Shown: positions 28,001 to 39,531 of the stretch, one piece after another
Layout: the number at the start of each line of letters is the position of its first letter
How positions within the stretch are numbered: position 1 is the stretch's first letter
Origin: Triglochin maritima
Lineage: Eukaryota; Streptophyta; Magnoliopsida; Alismatales; Juncaginaceae
Direction: 5' to 3'
Length of the DNA stretch: 64,000 bases
Assembly: GCA_963682175.1 (NCBI GenBank)
Contig: OY821779.1
Coordinates: 4,166,501 to 4,230,500, forward strand
Notes under the pieces: model-generated
What the model was told of the DNA's origin: nothing
Database searches by the model: none
Seen by the model: only the letters and a program-made list of their open reading frames with translations
Made by a program: the position numbers and the translations under genes

Positions 28001-29830
28001 GTCCAGAGTACAATGTGTGTTCTATTGAGTTATTACTAAATGTAGGCTCAACTGAATCTACCTTGTGATAATTCATTATTTTGTATTCTGTAGATCCACT
28101 ATGATATGTCATGTTCAGAGTGACACCACCAAGAATCCGAAATGCCGTTCCCTTGCTTTTCCAACTGTTTCTGTAACCCCCAAACTAATCCTCCATTCAA
28201 CCCATCATCTCCAAAAGGGGAAGGTTTTCATTTCTGCAAACTTTTATGGGTTTTGGTTGGATCTGATTTGCTCTATCTTTTAGTCCATCCGCCCGATCTT
28301 CTGGAGCATAGTAGTATACGGATCATGCCACCATGTGAGCTACAAATTTACCTATTTTGCATGTCATCAATCTTAGTAATGGATTGTTTCTAGTTGTGTT
28401 TGCATTTCTATAACGTTAACCTTGTGGAAGTTGGCAATCTGCCACAAACTGACACAAGCAGAGTCAACTGATGCCGTACCTCATTTGAGCATGACGGATT
28501 TAGCGATATTTCCTTCTCAGTTCCTTGTACATTTATTGATAATCCAGCTATATCTATGATGCTAGAGGTCTGAATTATCTTTGTGACGTCTTCATTCTTA
28601 ATTCCGTATTGTTGATTTGTCATCAGCACTACATTTTGCTTGCAGATATTTAATGAGTTCAATGCTCGAAAACCCGATGAACTGAATGTCTTCAGTGGAG
28701 TGACAAAGAATCACCTGTTTATAGGGATAGTGAGCATAACTCTTGTTCTTCAAGTTAGTGTTTCTTTCTTTCTTTCTTTCTTTCTTCCTTTCTTTTTACA
28801 AGGCATTGAACTTCTTGTACTTCTAGAAAGTTATTCTGATCTGGATTGTTTTTGCAGGTTTTGATAATTGAATTTCTAGGGAAATTCACTTCAACAGTGA
28901 GGCTCAATTGGCAATTATGGCTTGCTTCTATTGCTATTGGCTTTGTAAGGTGTGTCTCGTTTTCGTCAAGAGAAAATATTGATCTCATCAACATCTATTC
29001 TCTGAGATTGATAAAAAGCAGACAACATAACCATACCCAAACTGGCATTTAGTTTTTACTGATAACTTTGGTTAAGATACATTCCCAATCTTCTCAATGT
29101 AGTTTTATTTTTAAGGTGTGATTGGTTATGAAGTTTTGGAACTAAAACTTAGAAATTTGTATTTAGGATGAATTCCAGAATTCCACTTTAATAAGACAAG
29201 GTCAAGGCTATAAACGATACAAAACTAGATGACTTCCCGATTCTAATTCAAATCTAACTTTACTACCAACAATAATATTTGAACTCTTGTCACAAGTAGA
29301 TGCTTCAAGACAAATAAAATAACAGATTTTATCCTCAACGGTTTTGTAAAGCTTACAAGGAACCAATAGATTTGCTTTTATCGAAGGATTACCCCCATTC
29401 CAGGGACTTGGCGAGACTTCAAATTTCCATCTACAAATCCTGTTATTGAAAAATTTCCATCCTTTTACTTGGGGTTCGATGAATTAATCGACATGAATGT
29501 TCATGAAAATAACCATCACTATACCTAGTCATCGACTTCAAACGAATCTGTTGATGCTATGTTTTCTGCTATCTGGATTATTGTTTCCTTTTGCAGCTGG
29601 CCACTTGCTGTCCTTGGGAAACTTATACCTGTCCCAGAGAGAAATTTTAGTGAATATTTTACAAGATTATTTAGGAGGCAACAAGCTTCACGAGGTAATA
29701 GTTCATTCGTATTAAACCTGTCATTTGGCCTTTTGTTAGACTAATAGATAAAGACAGTATATAACCTTCCAAAATTTGCTCTCTAACAGGTGATGAACCA
29801 AGTGTTGTATTCACAAATAACACAGCGTGA
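10088..29830 (+). CDS. ACA10: Autoinhibited plasma-membrane-type Ca2+-ATPase (P-type IIB, ACA8/ACA10 clade), 34 exons
   Basis: ATP-driven Ca2+ efflux pump with an N-terminal calmodulin-binding autoinhibitory region. Exons: 10088-10240, 12426-12542, 12614-12656, 13299-13402, 13507-13638, 13716-13805, 14890-14959, 15282-15352, 15500-15583, 15661-15738, 16800-16871, 17448-17531, 17634-17716, 18986-19094, 19176-19231, 19310-19352, 19433-19516, 19737-19874, 19957-20019, 20090-20185, 20595-20708, 21080-21247, 21672-21731, 22053-22217, 25714-25830, 25957-26055, 26173-26310, 26505-26605, 27012-27057, 27135-27269, 28646-28753, 28858-28949, 29597-29694, 29790-29830. They join in frame to 1083 residues, the usual length. 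Landmarks: calmodulin-binding stretch with W50 and RRFRYTLDL (61-69); TGES at 309-312; PEGLP at 439-443 in TM4; DKTGT with phospho-aspartate D482; KGAAE near 601; MVTGDN 707-712; TGDGTNDAP 786-794; WVNLIMDT 880-887 in TM6 (N882 and D886 are the calcium-site positions). No stop or frameshift. Membership of cluster 3 (ACA8/9/10) is firm from N-terminus and exon pattern; ACA10 versus ACA8 is uncertain. Confidence 0.95.
10618..10641. repeat. (ACAT)n microsatellite in Ca2+-ATPase intron 1
   Basis: About six ACAT/CATA units in a row within the 2.2-kb first intron (10241-12425). I see nothing else recognisable in that intron. Confidence 0.85.
12850..12940. mobile_element. Miniature Tourist/Harbinger-like element in Ca2+-ATPase intron 3
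   Basis: About 90 bp. The ends are GGGTGCGCTTGG and CCAAGTGCACC, resembling the GGGTGCGTTTGG end of plant Tourist-type MITEs; the inner parts (GGTACGAG / CTCGTTCC) also pair. A TTA precedes the left end. The middle holds a run of 14 G. Confidence 0.5.
15886..16728 (-). mobile_element. RTE-type LINE, 3' fragment, in Ca2+-ATPase intron 10
   Basis: 843 bp lying between two copies of TATAAGCCATTA (15874-15885 and 16729-16740), a 12-bp target-site duplication. The left side begins with ACA repeats, the complement of the TTG-rich tail typical of plant RTE elements. The minus strand carries a decayed C-terminal reverse-transcriptase region: near 16640-16500 it reads SRYLG then [12 protein letters not shown], matching the conserved YLGS-ILxxDGEIDxDV block of plant RTE LINEs, with internal stops. 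It is 5'-truncated and inactive. The flanking exons are intact. Confidence 0.85.
19875..19956 (+). other. GC-AG intron 18 of the Ca2+-ATPase
   Basis: The exon ends ATG CCA GAG and is followed by GCAAGT, the textbook donor of the rare GC-AG class; the acceptor is TGACAG. Using the nearby GT instead would shift the frame. The phase-0 join (…MPE / SGLVEV…) restores the conserved alignment. Confidence 0.85.
20591..20600 (+). other. NAGNAG tandem splice acceptor
   Basis: The acceptor before the exon encoding [11 protein letters not shown] reads TTTAGCAGGAG. Either AG keeps the frame, giving proteins that differ by one glutamine at residue 591. Confidence 0.7.
22869..25254 (-). mobile_element. 5'-truncated L1-type LINE in Ca2+-ATPase intron 24
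   Basis: 2386 bp bounded by an exact 15-bp duplication CAAAAAATGCACTTC (22854-22868 and 25255-25269). On the minus strand, from right to left: an endonuclease-domain fragment (SGAFDGG, later [10 protein letters not shown] and SNHLALRL) with stops; the linker up to about 24234; the start of the reverse transcriptase ([19 protein letters not shown], about 23980); then directly the C-terminal RT region ([21 protein letters not shown], about 23930) and a zinc-knuckle-like zf-RVT motif ([20 protein letters not shown], about 23430). The RT catalytic core, including the YADD-type motif, is missing, so there is an internal deletion. Several frameshifts and a 21-nt poly-C tract also show that it is dead. 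Confidence 0.9.
25270..25713. other. Remainder of Ca2+-ATPase intron 24
   Basis: The original intron sequence resumes after the LINE target duplication. A long open frame continues from the LINE into this stretch, but it has no recognisable homology outside the LINE. No other feature is visible before the TTTGCAG acceptor. Confidence 0.5.
28761..28794. repeat. (TTTC)n microsatellite just after a splice donor
   Basis: TTTC repeats start seven bases after the donor of the Ca2+-ATPase exon ending at 28753. They form a pyrimidine-rich tract inside a 104-bp intron. Confidence 0.9.
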
Positions 29831-30641
29831 TGTTCTTTCCAGTATAAGACGAGTCATATGCCTCTTGAACGCACATTGTATATTGCTCATTTATAATCTT
29901 CCACTTACACAATATGTTCTTCCATTTATATATGGTGTAAATGGAATGCTCGAGTATTCATAACTGAAGATACCAAGCTGTGCGTGTACATTATTTGCTA
30001 CTCGGTGCTGTTCGTGCTCAACACCCTCTAGCGAATGCAAACTGCTACTTATCCAGTTGTCTTCCGAATGACATTGTGAGATGTCATTTTCCTGCTACTA
30101 CTGTTGGCTGTTCTTCCCTGGAACTAACATTCTGGAAAACTCGGGTTTATATTCTGATGGTATGCAGAACAATATCAGCTCCCAAGTTTTCTTTCTTTCT
30201 CTTTGGTGTATTTTTATTTAGAAGATATGATTATCACTTTTAACTAAATTCGAAGACACGACCATTGCTGTTATGGCTACTAGCCCTTTTTCGAAATCCT
30301 GGCTATTTTTTTGGGAACTTTTTGTGTGTATTTGTTGATGAATCGTTTTAGAAGTGCAGCAACCAGTGAAATTCCACAGATTGCAATGGGCAATTAGCAG
30401 AAATAAGGTACGTAACCAAGTTCACAAAAGTAAAAGCAGAAATCAAATTTCCTCCCAACCCACCATTCTCCAAGCATGCTAATTTTCAACACCCGTTCTT
30501 CATACAAAATCTCATGCACAAATACTCTCCAATGCCAATAGATGAACTACGGTAAATAGAAGAAATAATTTATGTTGTATGCTCGAACAAAAAACAATCA
30601 ACCAACAAGAATGGCAAGTAGACAGCTTTGAATGAAGGCTT
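29831..30641. other. Convergent intergenic region between the Ca2+-ATPase and PTRHD1
   Basis: 811 bp between two stop codons on opposite strands. It must hold both 3' UTRs and polyadenylation regions. No other gene is seen. Confidence 0.6.
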
Positions 30642-32020
30642 TCACTTGCAGAGTTTCAGCTTCTTGAAGAAGGGTGCCGCTTGCGACTTCCAGCATGGTC
30701 GAGTGGCTATGCAGGTGGGTATGTTCTCGGGTTGCTCAACCCAAAGTTTGTGTTCGATCCCTCGAGTGTTCAGCTTCTCTGCCAAATTCCTCATCTGCTG
30801 CTCTCCCTTCACCTCCAGAGTCACCTGCAACTCATCAATGAATTCACATAAGTCCGAGCCTCTGTGGTAATATTGGACTATTGAATATTGAGTTTTAAGT
30901 CAATGTAATATTCAATTGGAAATCTAATGTTGAGTTTTAAAATTAAAACATTAAATTTTCTCACATTCTTTAGTCACATATTAAAGAATTTGGAAAGTGA
31001 ATTTATTTTTTATCTACCTAGGCTTGACTTACCTCTTTGAGGGTTCGTCAGCGTGCATTCAATTTTTTCAGGGGTTTGACAAAAAAATGATTTAAAAAGA
31101 ATTATTATTTTTGGTTCCGACGGTTACAAATTGTGTGCATATAAAAAACTACATTTTCTATAAGGAGTATGACAACGACGACTCGGTCGATGTGTTTTCT
31201 GTTCCTAATCTTGTTTGTTTTTGTTGTATTGTCCTAGTAGATTTATTTGCTGGCTTTGTTTGGATTGAACTTCGCTTTTTAATTGACATACGTTCTCCAC
31301 TATTTTTAACAACCGACACAAGGTAGATGAGGAGCAGCTGGTATGAACAACTTAAGTAATTAGTAGTCTAGAACTTCGCACTTAGTAAGTTCTGAAACTT
31401 GTCAAGTATGGTAATGTGAGGAATTACAAACCACATATAACAGAATTATGTCTGCTATCAACTACTTCATTCTAGAAGGGGTTGAACGATTAAAATTAAG
31501 TTTTTTGTCATTAACTTGGGAACTGGTAATTTATTTTAAAGCTTTCCTGGTTTGTTTTGCCTCTTTTAAGTAGATGCACTCATGCCTCTAATCCCTCTGC
31601 TTCAATTGAATTTTCTAAAAGGAACAAACGTAAACAGATAGAAATTTGGGAGAAGGATGTGAATGCAAGTAGGATTTCAATTTGAAACAATAGCAACATA
31701 AGCTGAGTCAAAGTACTGGCCTTGTGCATGGAATCGAGATTGGCGGGCGAGCAGTAGGCGGCGACGTCGGGGTGGTCTCGGTAGGCCCAAACGGCGGCAA
31801 CGGAGGCGTGACAGCCCTGGGTGACGACGCTCCCGAGCGGCCACGAGTCGATCAGGTCCCGCCGGAGCACCACGTACTGCACCAGGACGTCCTCCTTCTC
31901 GTCTCGGTTGGCGTAGTTGGGGGGTGCGGCGCTCATCGTGACGAAGGAAACCCTAGAGTTGGAGGAGGAAGTGATGATGACGGATGAGGCCACGCGTATT
32001 GGGATTGCTCGGAGGAGCAT
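30642..32020 (-). CDS. PTRHD1: PTRHD1-like protein (peptidyl-tRNA hydrolase type II domain)
   Basis: Exon 1 is 32020-31721 and exon 2 is 30824-30642; together they encode 160 residues. The core reads VLVQYVVLRRDLIDSWPLGS, VVTQGCHASVAAVWAYRDHP, LDSMHK, then VTLEVKGEQQMRNLAEKL, LWVEQPENIPTCIATRP and KSQAAPFFKKLKLCK. This is the conserved plant PTRHD1 family, relatives of archaeal-type peptidyl-tRNA hydrolase 2, whose enzymatic role is not firmly established. The N-terminus before the core is basic and serine-rich, so organelle targeting is possible. Upstream ATG 32047 would add nine residues; downstream ATG 31936 (MSAAPPNYAN) would give a cytosolic-length protein. The intron begins GC rather than GT (AAG/GCCAGT) and ends TTGCAG; no GT donor nearby keeps the frame. 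A Mutator-like MITE ends 47 bp upstream of the chosen start. Confidence 0.88.
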
Positions 32021-32067
32021 TGCTGAGTTGGACGGCCTTTGACTCACCCTGCTTGTAGTTTCGTTTA

Positions 32068-32573
32068 GGAAAAATTTTCAAAATAATCAAAAAAATAAAA
32101 AAATTGGAAAAATATGCACTTCAGAAACTTAATTGGCAAAGTATGCACATTGAAAAACGGCACCACAGGTGCCGTTTTCATTGATGCCGTTTTTACCCTT
32201 AATGAAAACGGCACCAGTGATGCCGTTTTTACTTGGACAATTTTTTTCTTGGTTTCGAGATGTCGTTTTTATTTAATACATGTTGAAACTAGAAACGGGT
32301 CGGGGGTCTCGCTGGTGAAGTGGCGGGGGTTGCAAGGGGGCAGCGCCCCCTGGAAATTTTTTGGATCTTCAAATTGTTTGATCTGGAAATTTTTGAATCT
32401 TCGTCACTTGCCAAAAACTCATTGTAATCCAACCCGTTACCACGATAATACAAATTTATCACACCACATTACTTATCAAAAAATTACCAGTTGGATCTTC
32501 GAACCAATTTTTGATAATGGATAATATGTCACAACTCCAAAGTGATCTGACCAATGTGTTGGAGTTACAACCC

Positions 32574-32604
<31 letters not shown>

Positions 32605-32928
32605 ACACACAATAATTACAATGAGTTTTTTGACAAGTGACGAAGATTCAAAAATTTCCAGATCAAACAATTTGAAGATCCAAAAAATTTCCAGGGGGCG
32701 CTGCCCCCTTGCAACCCCCGTCACTTCACAGCGAGACCCTCGACCGACTCGTTTCTAGTTCAACATGTATTAAATAAAAACGACATCTCGAAACCAAGAA
32801 AAAATTTGTCCAAGTAAAAACGGCACCTGTGGTGCCGTTTTTCAATGTGCATACTTTGCCAATTAAGTTTCTGAAGTGCATATTTTTCCAATTTTTTATT
32901 TTTTTTTGATTATTTTGAAATTTTTTCC
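32068..32928. mobile_element. Palindromic non-autonomous Mutator-like element (MULE MITE)
   Basis: 861 bp with long imperfect inverted arms of about 300-350 bp. The ends are GGAAAAATTTTCAAAATAAT and its inverse. It is flanked by a 9-bp duplication, TTTCGTTTA (32059-32067) and TTTCATTTA (32929-32937), differing at one base; a 9-bp TSD with GG-A-rich ends is a MULE signature. Each arm carries AAAACGGCACC/GGTGCCGTTTT hairpins (more copies in the left arm) and the module with CACTTGCCAAAAACTCATTG, GATCTGGAAATTTTTGAA and GGGGGCAGCGCCCCC. The centre is a run of 20 C (32571-32590) followed by (AC)n. There is no transposase. Confidence 0.88.
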
Positions 32929-32937
32929 TTTCATTTA

Positions 32938-34010
32938 TGATTCGATTTTTTATTTTTCATTTTCGAAAGTAATTTTTTTTTATATTTAATCTACTCTAGA
33001 TCACCTTAAATTTAAATCTTAACCATCTCAAACATGTGAATAAAATTTGATTCCTGATCTTGAAATATTATCTCAAGATAAAAAATCTTCCAATTGAACT
33101 AATCCCAATCGGTATTGCTTTTATAACATCGCAATTGATATCTTGTTCAAATAAATCTAAGACCGTAAATATACCTTGCTAAAATATGAATTAATTGATT
33201 TGAATATCACGGATGAGCATGTCTGATTCATATATCCTAAAACAAATGGATAGCGCGCACACACACACACAAACATATAAGAGAGCAATGGATATTATGG
33301 ATTGGATGCGGTAAGATTGTGCAAATATAATATTTGCGTGTACGAATTCCTATTCCTATTTGGAACGTGGATACGAAAACGAATACGAATTGTCTATGGG
33401 AAAACATATATATTCATAAAATGTAGAATGTAGTGGTAAAATGAGTAGAAACTCCATACAATAAGTTTTATTGTCTAACTATATATTTTTGGGAAAATGC
33501 TAAAACATTTTTACAGAAATTAGTATAATTAGCCATATAAACAAAAATATATATTTATATTCATATCCGTGAAAAATAGATGTCGTTAATGTGAGTTGGC
33601 GGTAAACCGAATGCATTTTCGAGTTCAAAAGACAAGAACCAAATAATAAGCATATGTCACTAATTCTCTATAACATGGAAATGCAAATAAACACAACGTT
33701 ATGATAACCAACGCAAAGGTAGTATGAGAGTACCCCTACAGCCGGAGACCACCAGCAACTCACTTTAGCATACATTCACTTGTAATTTAGACAAAAAATG
33801 CAACTCAATTGTTTCCATGAAGAGAAGAAAAAATGATACAACTCACATGAACGTAACAAAGCAAACAGCTCCGGCAAATACATAGTATTGACTATTGATT
33901 GTCACTATAATATATTTTGTTTTCCTTTCCACCACTAACCAAATTATACACCTTCACTATTAGGACAAATAAAGAAACAAAAACACTTGCGAGATATCTA
34001 ACACCAGCCT
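32938..34010. other. Intergenic region between the MULE and ARPC3
   Basis: AT-rich, with a short (CA)n at about 33257-33272. No gene or element boundary is recognised. The last part must contain the ARPC3 3' UTR. Confidence 0.5.
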
Positions 34011-34857
34011 TTAGGGGACAATTACATTCATGAATTTCCTCTTTGCAAATGCCAACCACCATTTGTTTGGAGTCCCATTAAGTCTGTAGGCACAGCTCAG
34101 AAGTCTACCACTTGTTTCCTCCCTTATCTGTTTTAAGTAGTTTCTGAGCAACTCTGCATCCATAACAAATGTAAGATGTTACATAAGACTGTAAGGTTCA
34201 TTCCTATTTTATGCTCTACGGATGGTCAGACAACAGAGTGCTTTGGATGCCTAACTCCAATTCTGGAGGATAAATTGGTACTCATGGTGCCTCGTCATAT
34301 GCTAAATAAAGAATTATCGATTTTTGGACAAAATAATACTTAAAAACAATCATTATTCAGGCAATCGAGAAAAGGAAACTAGAAGGATATACCTGCTTCA
34401 TCTTGGGATTCCGGCAGAGGAAATAAGCCTGCAAATGGGAAACCCCTCTCTCCTGGGACAGGAACGTCCTCCAACCCCAAGTTGATGATTGCTTTAGTCC
34501 CTTCCGCAAGAGTTCTGCAACCCGCGAGACGTTTGAGAGCTATGTTGATGTAGAATGTCAAGTAAATAAGGAGTTTATCGGCTGGGCTTTGAATATCAAA
34601 ATTTCTGAAGAAGACGTTGCCACGGAAGAAAGTGATTGCTTCATCAACAATATCAATGCTCTCTGCAAAATAAAGAAGATAAAACGCAAATTATCAGGCT
34701 TAAGAGAGATGAAGTGCTTATATCTGACATCGAAAAATTGAAACAAACCGGCATCTGCGGCTGGAGCAGGGCCCTTAATGTGGCTTTTCAGCGGAAGAAG
34801 AGGGCAACCGCAAGCTTTGGTGATACCTTCTTCATTGACAAAGCTGGAGTGATACAT
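34011..34857 (-). CDS. ARPC3: Actin-related protein 2/3 complex subunit 3
   Basis: Three coding exons: 34857-34749, 34662-34393 and 34153-34011. They join in frame to 173 residues, the usual ARPC3 length. Conserved blocks are MYHSSFVNEEGITKACGC, PLLPLKSHIKGPAP, SIDIVDEAITFFRGNVFF, LLIYLTFYINIALKRL, GTKAIINLGLEDVPVPGE, GFPFAGLFPLPESQDEAE, LRNYLKQIREETSGRL and NKWWLAFAKRKFMNV. ARPC3 (p21) is a structural subunit of the seven-protein ARP2/3 complex, which nucleates branched actin filaments downstream of SCAR/WAVE. The ATG is the first triplet after a 3' splice site, so the leader is split: a non-coding exon lies near 36060-36210. No lesion is visible. Confidence 0.93.
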
Positions 34858-36059
34858 CTGCCCTCGAAATAAATGATGATAGTCTTAATAATGCATTCCA
34901 GATATAGGGGATACAAATCTACAATGAACTCATATAGATCCATTAAAGTTAAATTTGTTTTTCAATCAATACTAAAATAGATAGCTCATTAAGATATCAT
35001 GTACAAATTACAGACAAGAAAGGAATATGGGCACATGATAAGAACTCTTTAACATGTGGAAAGATTGAAAGTGTTGCACTTGATTGATGGAATGGTGGAT
35101 CTTGTTATCTTTTTTACCGTGTTTCTCTCTTTTCAACTTGAGATATCATTATAGATCATTCACAAATGTCTTGCTTGTATTACTGAACTGCAGGTTTTGC
35201 AAATCCCCTATAGGATTCTAAATTCTTTCTCTGTTATGAAATGTCAAAAACAAAAAATCATGCTCAGAAGTGGAATTTGGAAATTCTATATGACTGCGGA
35301 GACCACAAATCTCACTCCAATCAATTCAAAGCTCCGAAACTAACAAGATATACATCTTCATATGTTTGCAATGATACAAGTAGTGGGATATGAGGATGAC
35401 AAACATACCAGTTTACAAATGTGTACATTTACTCACATTGTACACATTCTCTAGTGACAACAATAGTACTAATTGTATCGTCCTGATCCCCGGGATATTA
35501 CCAAGCCATTCAAAGGCTCAATTGATCATCCTCGATTGAGGTCGCACCTCTTAAGAGAGACAACCACCTCTTCCACTCTTGAGCCTCTAAAACACCATTG
35601 CACGACTACGATAACACCTAAAATGGATATCTACACCCCTCAAATGTTTATCCAATTAGCATGTCTAGATAACCAGTAATGTCAAGAACAGGTTATTGAG
35701 TATTAAGCTACTTTGTTGTTTTAAACTTTTTTGGGGGCAAAAGACACCAATTTTTTACAATGGATGATTGGATTCCTATTTTTTTCCTTCAAAATTGAGG
35801 TTTTCGACATACAATGATCTAGAATTACACCAAATTCCTAAAAGAATCAATCATATGAAACTTACGAGCGCAAAAATAAATCTGAAACAATAAACACCAA
35901 ATTCGACAAACACACAAGCCCAGTTTAAGACAAATACGGTTAAATCATAAATTAAACGATTGATCAAATTCCAGGAGAGAGAGAGGAAAAAAAAACGACT
36001 CCAAATTCCAAAAGCGAAGCGTCAACACAAAGAGGCGAAGAAAAAGTTAAGCGAATTAC

Positions 36060-36210
36060 CTCGGAAGAAGGATGCAATGTGGAAGGAGAAGGTGAGAAGA
36101 GAAGAGAAGGCCGGAGGACTTCGCCGGAGAGAAAGTGCTGCCGGCGGCGGATCGGAGGCAGTGGTTGTGGTTTGGGATCTGCATCGATGAAACCCGAAGT
36201 CACCAAACAA
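36060..36210 (-). other. ARPC3 5' UTR exon (probable)
   Basis: Minus-strand pyrimidine-rich, GC-richer stretch ending CTTCCGAG followed by a GTAATT donor at 36059. It matches the need for a leader exon, since the ARPC3 coding start follows an acceptor directly at 34858. The 5' limit is approximate. The intervening 1.2-kb intron shows no other feature. Confidence 0.55.
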
Positions 36211-36219
36211 ATTGGGCAA

Positions 36220-38110
36220 ATCGTTGCATTTTCAACCCCATAGAATCTAAAATTGCACTAAAGGGTTTTTGTTGTTAAAATTAAAATATGCGCAAGTCGA
36301 CTCGTGTGTACAAGTACAAGGGAGGAGAGAGATATCCTAACGTACCGTACGTATGCAATTGAATATTATGTTTGAACTTATGAGTTATGACTATGTATGT
36401 ATATTTGGTGCTATAAGAATCGCATCTTATTTGCTCTACAAATCACGTGAGTTTAAGAGGTAGTCCCTTCAAATTCAAAGGGTAGATGAGCCCCGCCATA
36501 GAGGCAAAGTCGGATGAATTTATGTAAGATTTCCTTTTTTATATATTTCTCACGTACACTCAACACTGTGTTTCAAAATTTCAATTTATGTATATCTTCT
36601 TCCGTAAGAAAAACAGTAACATTTCCTTATGATGTCTCTCCATTTGTGCAACCATTTTCCCTCTTGTTGTATACGGACATTTTATTTTCCCTCTATTATC
36701 ACACACACGTGAAAAATGTGATTTGTTAATGGACTTTCATTAACCACGTGTTATCATTTACCCTCTTGAATGTCTAATAGTTTTTTACATGGGATGCACA
36801 TACATGCCTAATTACAAACTCGAGATATTTTCGTTTATGATAACAGAGGAGCGTGTTAAGCAAAAGGTTCAAACCCAAATAAATCCATAACTGCGTTACA
36901 ACTTACAAGGTCGTATTCTTTTGATTGAGTAAAGTCGATATTTGTGAAGGTGTTTGTCTAGATTTAGACCAACACCGCAACACGACACACGCAGCACACT
37001 TACGACCGAAATCCATGTTTAAGACTAAATAGAAGTTAGAATAAAGATAATTTTCTGCATTTGGGGTTTTAGATTCTCCACCGACTCACCGAGGGTTGCT
37101 TTGGATCTTTTTGTATCCTCTGTTGATTTTTTTTTTGCAGTATCAAAAGAAAAAAAATTACACGACTAGATGTCATTTTGCTAGAATTTTCACCACGATT
37201 AGGTGTCGATTCTTTTGAGGATTTTTTTGCTACATGACTCCACAGTCTTCTTCACGCAAATATAGAATATTCACCTTTTTTATGCTATGAATAACCCTAA
37301 ATATAGCCGTATAATAATCTTATAATCTTATGTGCATAAGACTAGACATGACATGGAATCACTTATTCTCCTACCAATCAGGTTGCTTCAAATCTATAGC
37401 ATTTAAAATTACAAATTGCCAACTAAAATAATCTGATTCCTCAAGCTATCAAATTACAAACAGTAGTCTAATGAAAACAACAGAAGAAAATGTCTCACGC
37501 TATCCCAACGTCTGAATGACATCTTGTTGGCCCCCATTGCCTACAAAGGCATTGCATCTTTGCAAAAATCTCATAGCCGCTCCTTTGTCCTCTATTATAA
37601 ACACTTCCCTCTCCATCAATCTTTTTTGCCTTCTTCCAACTTTGATGGCAAAAAACAAGCCCACGAAAAGCAGAAATTATCACTTTATCAGTGACATACA
37701 TACACAAACACTAACTAATAGTCTAATACCTTCTACAGAAATTTTAACGAAATAATAATATTTCAAACACTAATTAATACCATCTACAGTAATAATTAAC
37801 AAAATGTGATTCGATATAGAAGCATAAAGACAAAATGTTGAATGAGAGTTAAACCAAGAGCTCTCAAGCTTTAGTCCAAAACACATTACTTCTTAGTTGG
37901 ATTTTTCCCAATTAAGTTGACAAAAAAATTGAGATGTTGATTAGAATCAAAACCCAAAACAAGCAAAAATAGAAACCATGAATTCCATCAAAAGGTTCAT
38001 TTCCATTTTTCTGTTAGATGTCCCTAAACAACAGCAACAACAAAAAAAGAGGAAAATATCATCTCTTTCCATAAGAAAAGGATACTATCACCTAACTTAA
38101 GGATCCCATT
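36220..38110. other. Intergenic region between ARPC3 and the OXS3-like gene
   Basis: AT-rich DNA with scattered short frames on both strands. No conserved motif, repeat boundary or RNA gene was recognised. Confidence 0.5.
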
Positions 38111-39531
38111 TCATGATGATGAGAGATCAGCATACTCCTGAAGATTACTTAGAGAGAAAGACCTTGGAGATCTGAAATCCTTGTTCTTGTTCATATGAGA
38201 AGGGAGTGGAGGCAACACAGAGGGGGACCCACCCTCCTTGTCTTGCTCTTCATCATCCTCTTCAAGGGAGAAGAGATTGGAGGAGTCTAACATTGTTGGG
38301 AGACATGCTGAGGTGTTTAGTGAGCTGCAGGAGGCCCTTCGTGGCCAACGCGATCGGTTGGCCATCAGAATTCGCCTTTTCTTGTTGAACGGATTCTCCG
38401 GTTTTGCGAGGGCTTCCGCGGTGAGAGGGGTGGGCGTTGTGACCACGTCGGCAAGGCTTGTGAAGGATTTGGATTTGCCATTGAAGTAGTTGGACAATCC
38501 TCTCCTGAAATCAATGGAAAGGAAGAGAACAAACAATTCTCATTACAAAACAAAAAAACACAACCTTTTTGATGATATAGAGACATCATGTTAGCAGCAA
38601 TTGGACAGCAAAATCCCCTAAAGAAATCGCATTAGACAACCCAAATTAGCTATGAACAATCCAATAGCAGAATCACACTTAGAAACCACCCTTTAATTAA
38701 TCGTAATGACGTATCAAAGAACTCGTGCAACATACAAAGTTAACATTTTTGAGCTAATGAAAGTGGAAGTGAGAACTATGAATGCTATTATCCATACCAA
38801 TCACTTGGGTTTGGCCGTTTGGACTTTGGATCGAGGAAGAAAGAAAAAAAAAACAAAAACAGCATTAAAGCGCACGAAATTAATGCAAATGATAATGCGG
38901 AGAGTGACAACAACAGGCCAAGCCAGTCCAGTCCAGACAACGTGACAACAACTTGTTCCTAACACCACAAATCCTATCTCTTTTTTTCCAAAATTTCAAA
39001 TTACGACTAACACAACCAACCCTCTGATCATAACACAAAACACCAAAAAAAGAAATACCAAAAAAAAAAAACATCCCACAAACATGTTAGATCTCATTAA
39101 AACCCACCAAAACCACATATCACCTTTACCAACCCCCCAAAAAAATAAAAAAGACCAATTTTTTACAAACTTCTCGCCCATAAACAGCAAATTCATTAAC
39201 TCCACAACCAAAGCCACCACTCCAACTCCCAAAAAAAATACAAAAAAAAGAAAAAAACGTACTTGACGGGGAGAGCATCTTCGAGGGAATCCAAGGACCC
39301 GAAGGCCTCCTCCTCGTCCTCCTCCTTGCGGACCCCACTCTGGACCTCGTCTTCGTCCTCCCCGTCGGAGGTGGTCGTCGACGGCAGCGAGATCGACGAC
39401 GTCTCGGTGGAGACTCCGTCCCCGCCGCCATCCTGTTCCTGCTGCAGGTACAACGGAACGCTAACGTAGTCCGTCGTCACACCGGAGTCATTTCTTAACC
39501 CCACGGAGTCGAACGGAATCACCATCGACAT
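38111..39531 (-). CDS. OXS3: OXIDATIVE STRESS 3 (OXS3)-like nuclear protein
   Basis: Exon 1 is 39531-39263 and exon 2 is 38504-38111; they join in frame (269 + 394 nt) to 220 residues. The intron is GT-AG. The hallmark crosses the junction: SLDSLEDALPVK then RGLSNYFNGKSKSFTSLADV, the conserved OXS3/O3L motif. It is preceded by an acidic, serine-rich region (DGEDEDEVQSG, KEEDEEEAFG) and followed by basic KKRR and a C-terminal SPRSFSLSNLQEY motif. Arabidopsis OXS3 and its paralogues are nuclear proteins linked to stress tolerance and chromatin/ABA responses; their molecular activity is unsettled. The start MSMVIPFD is chosen because it begins the conserved part; the in-frame ATG at 39627 lies upstream of the likely leader. 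Which paralogue this is cannot be told. Confidence 0.87.
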
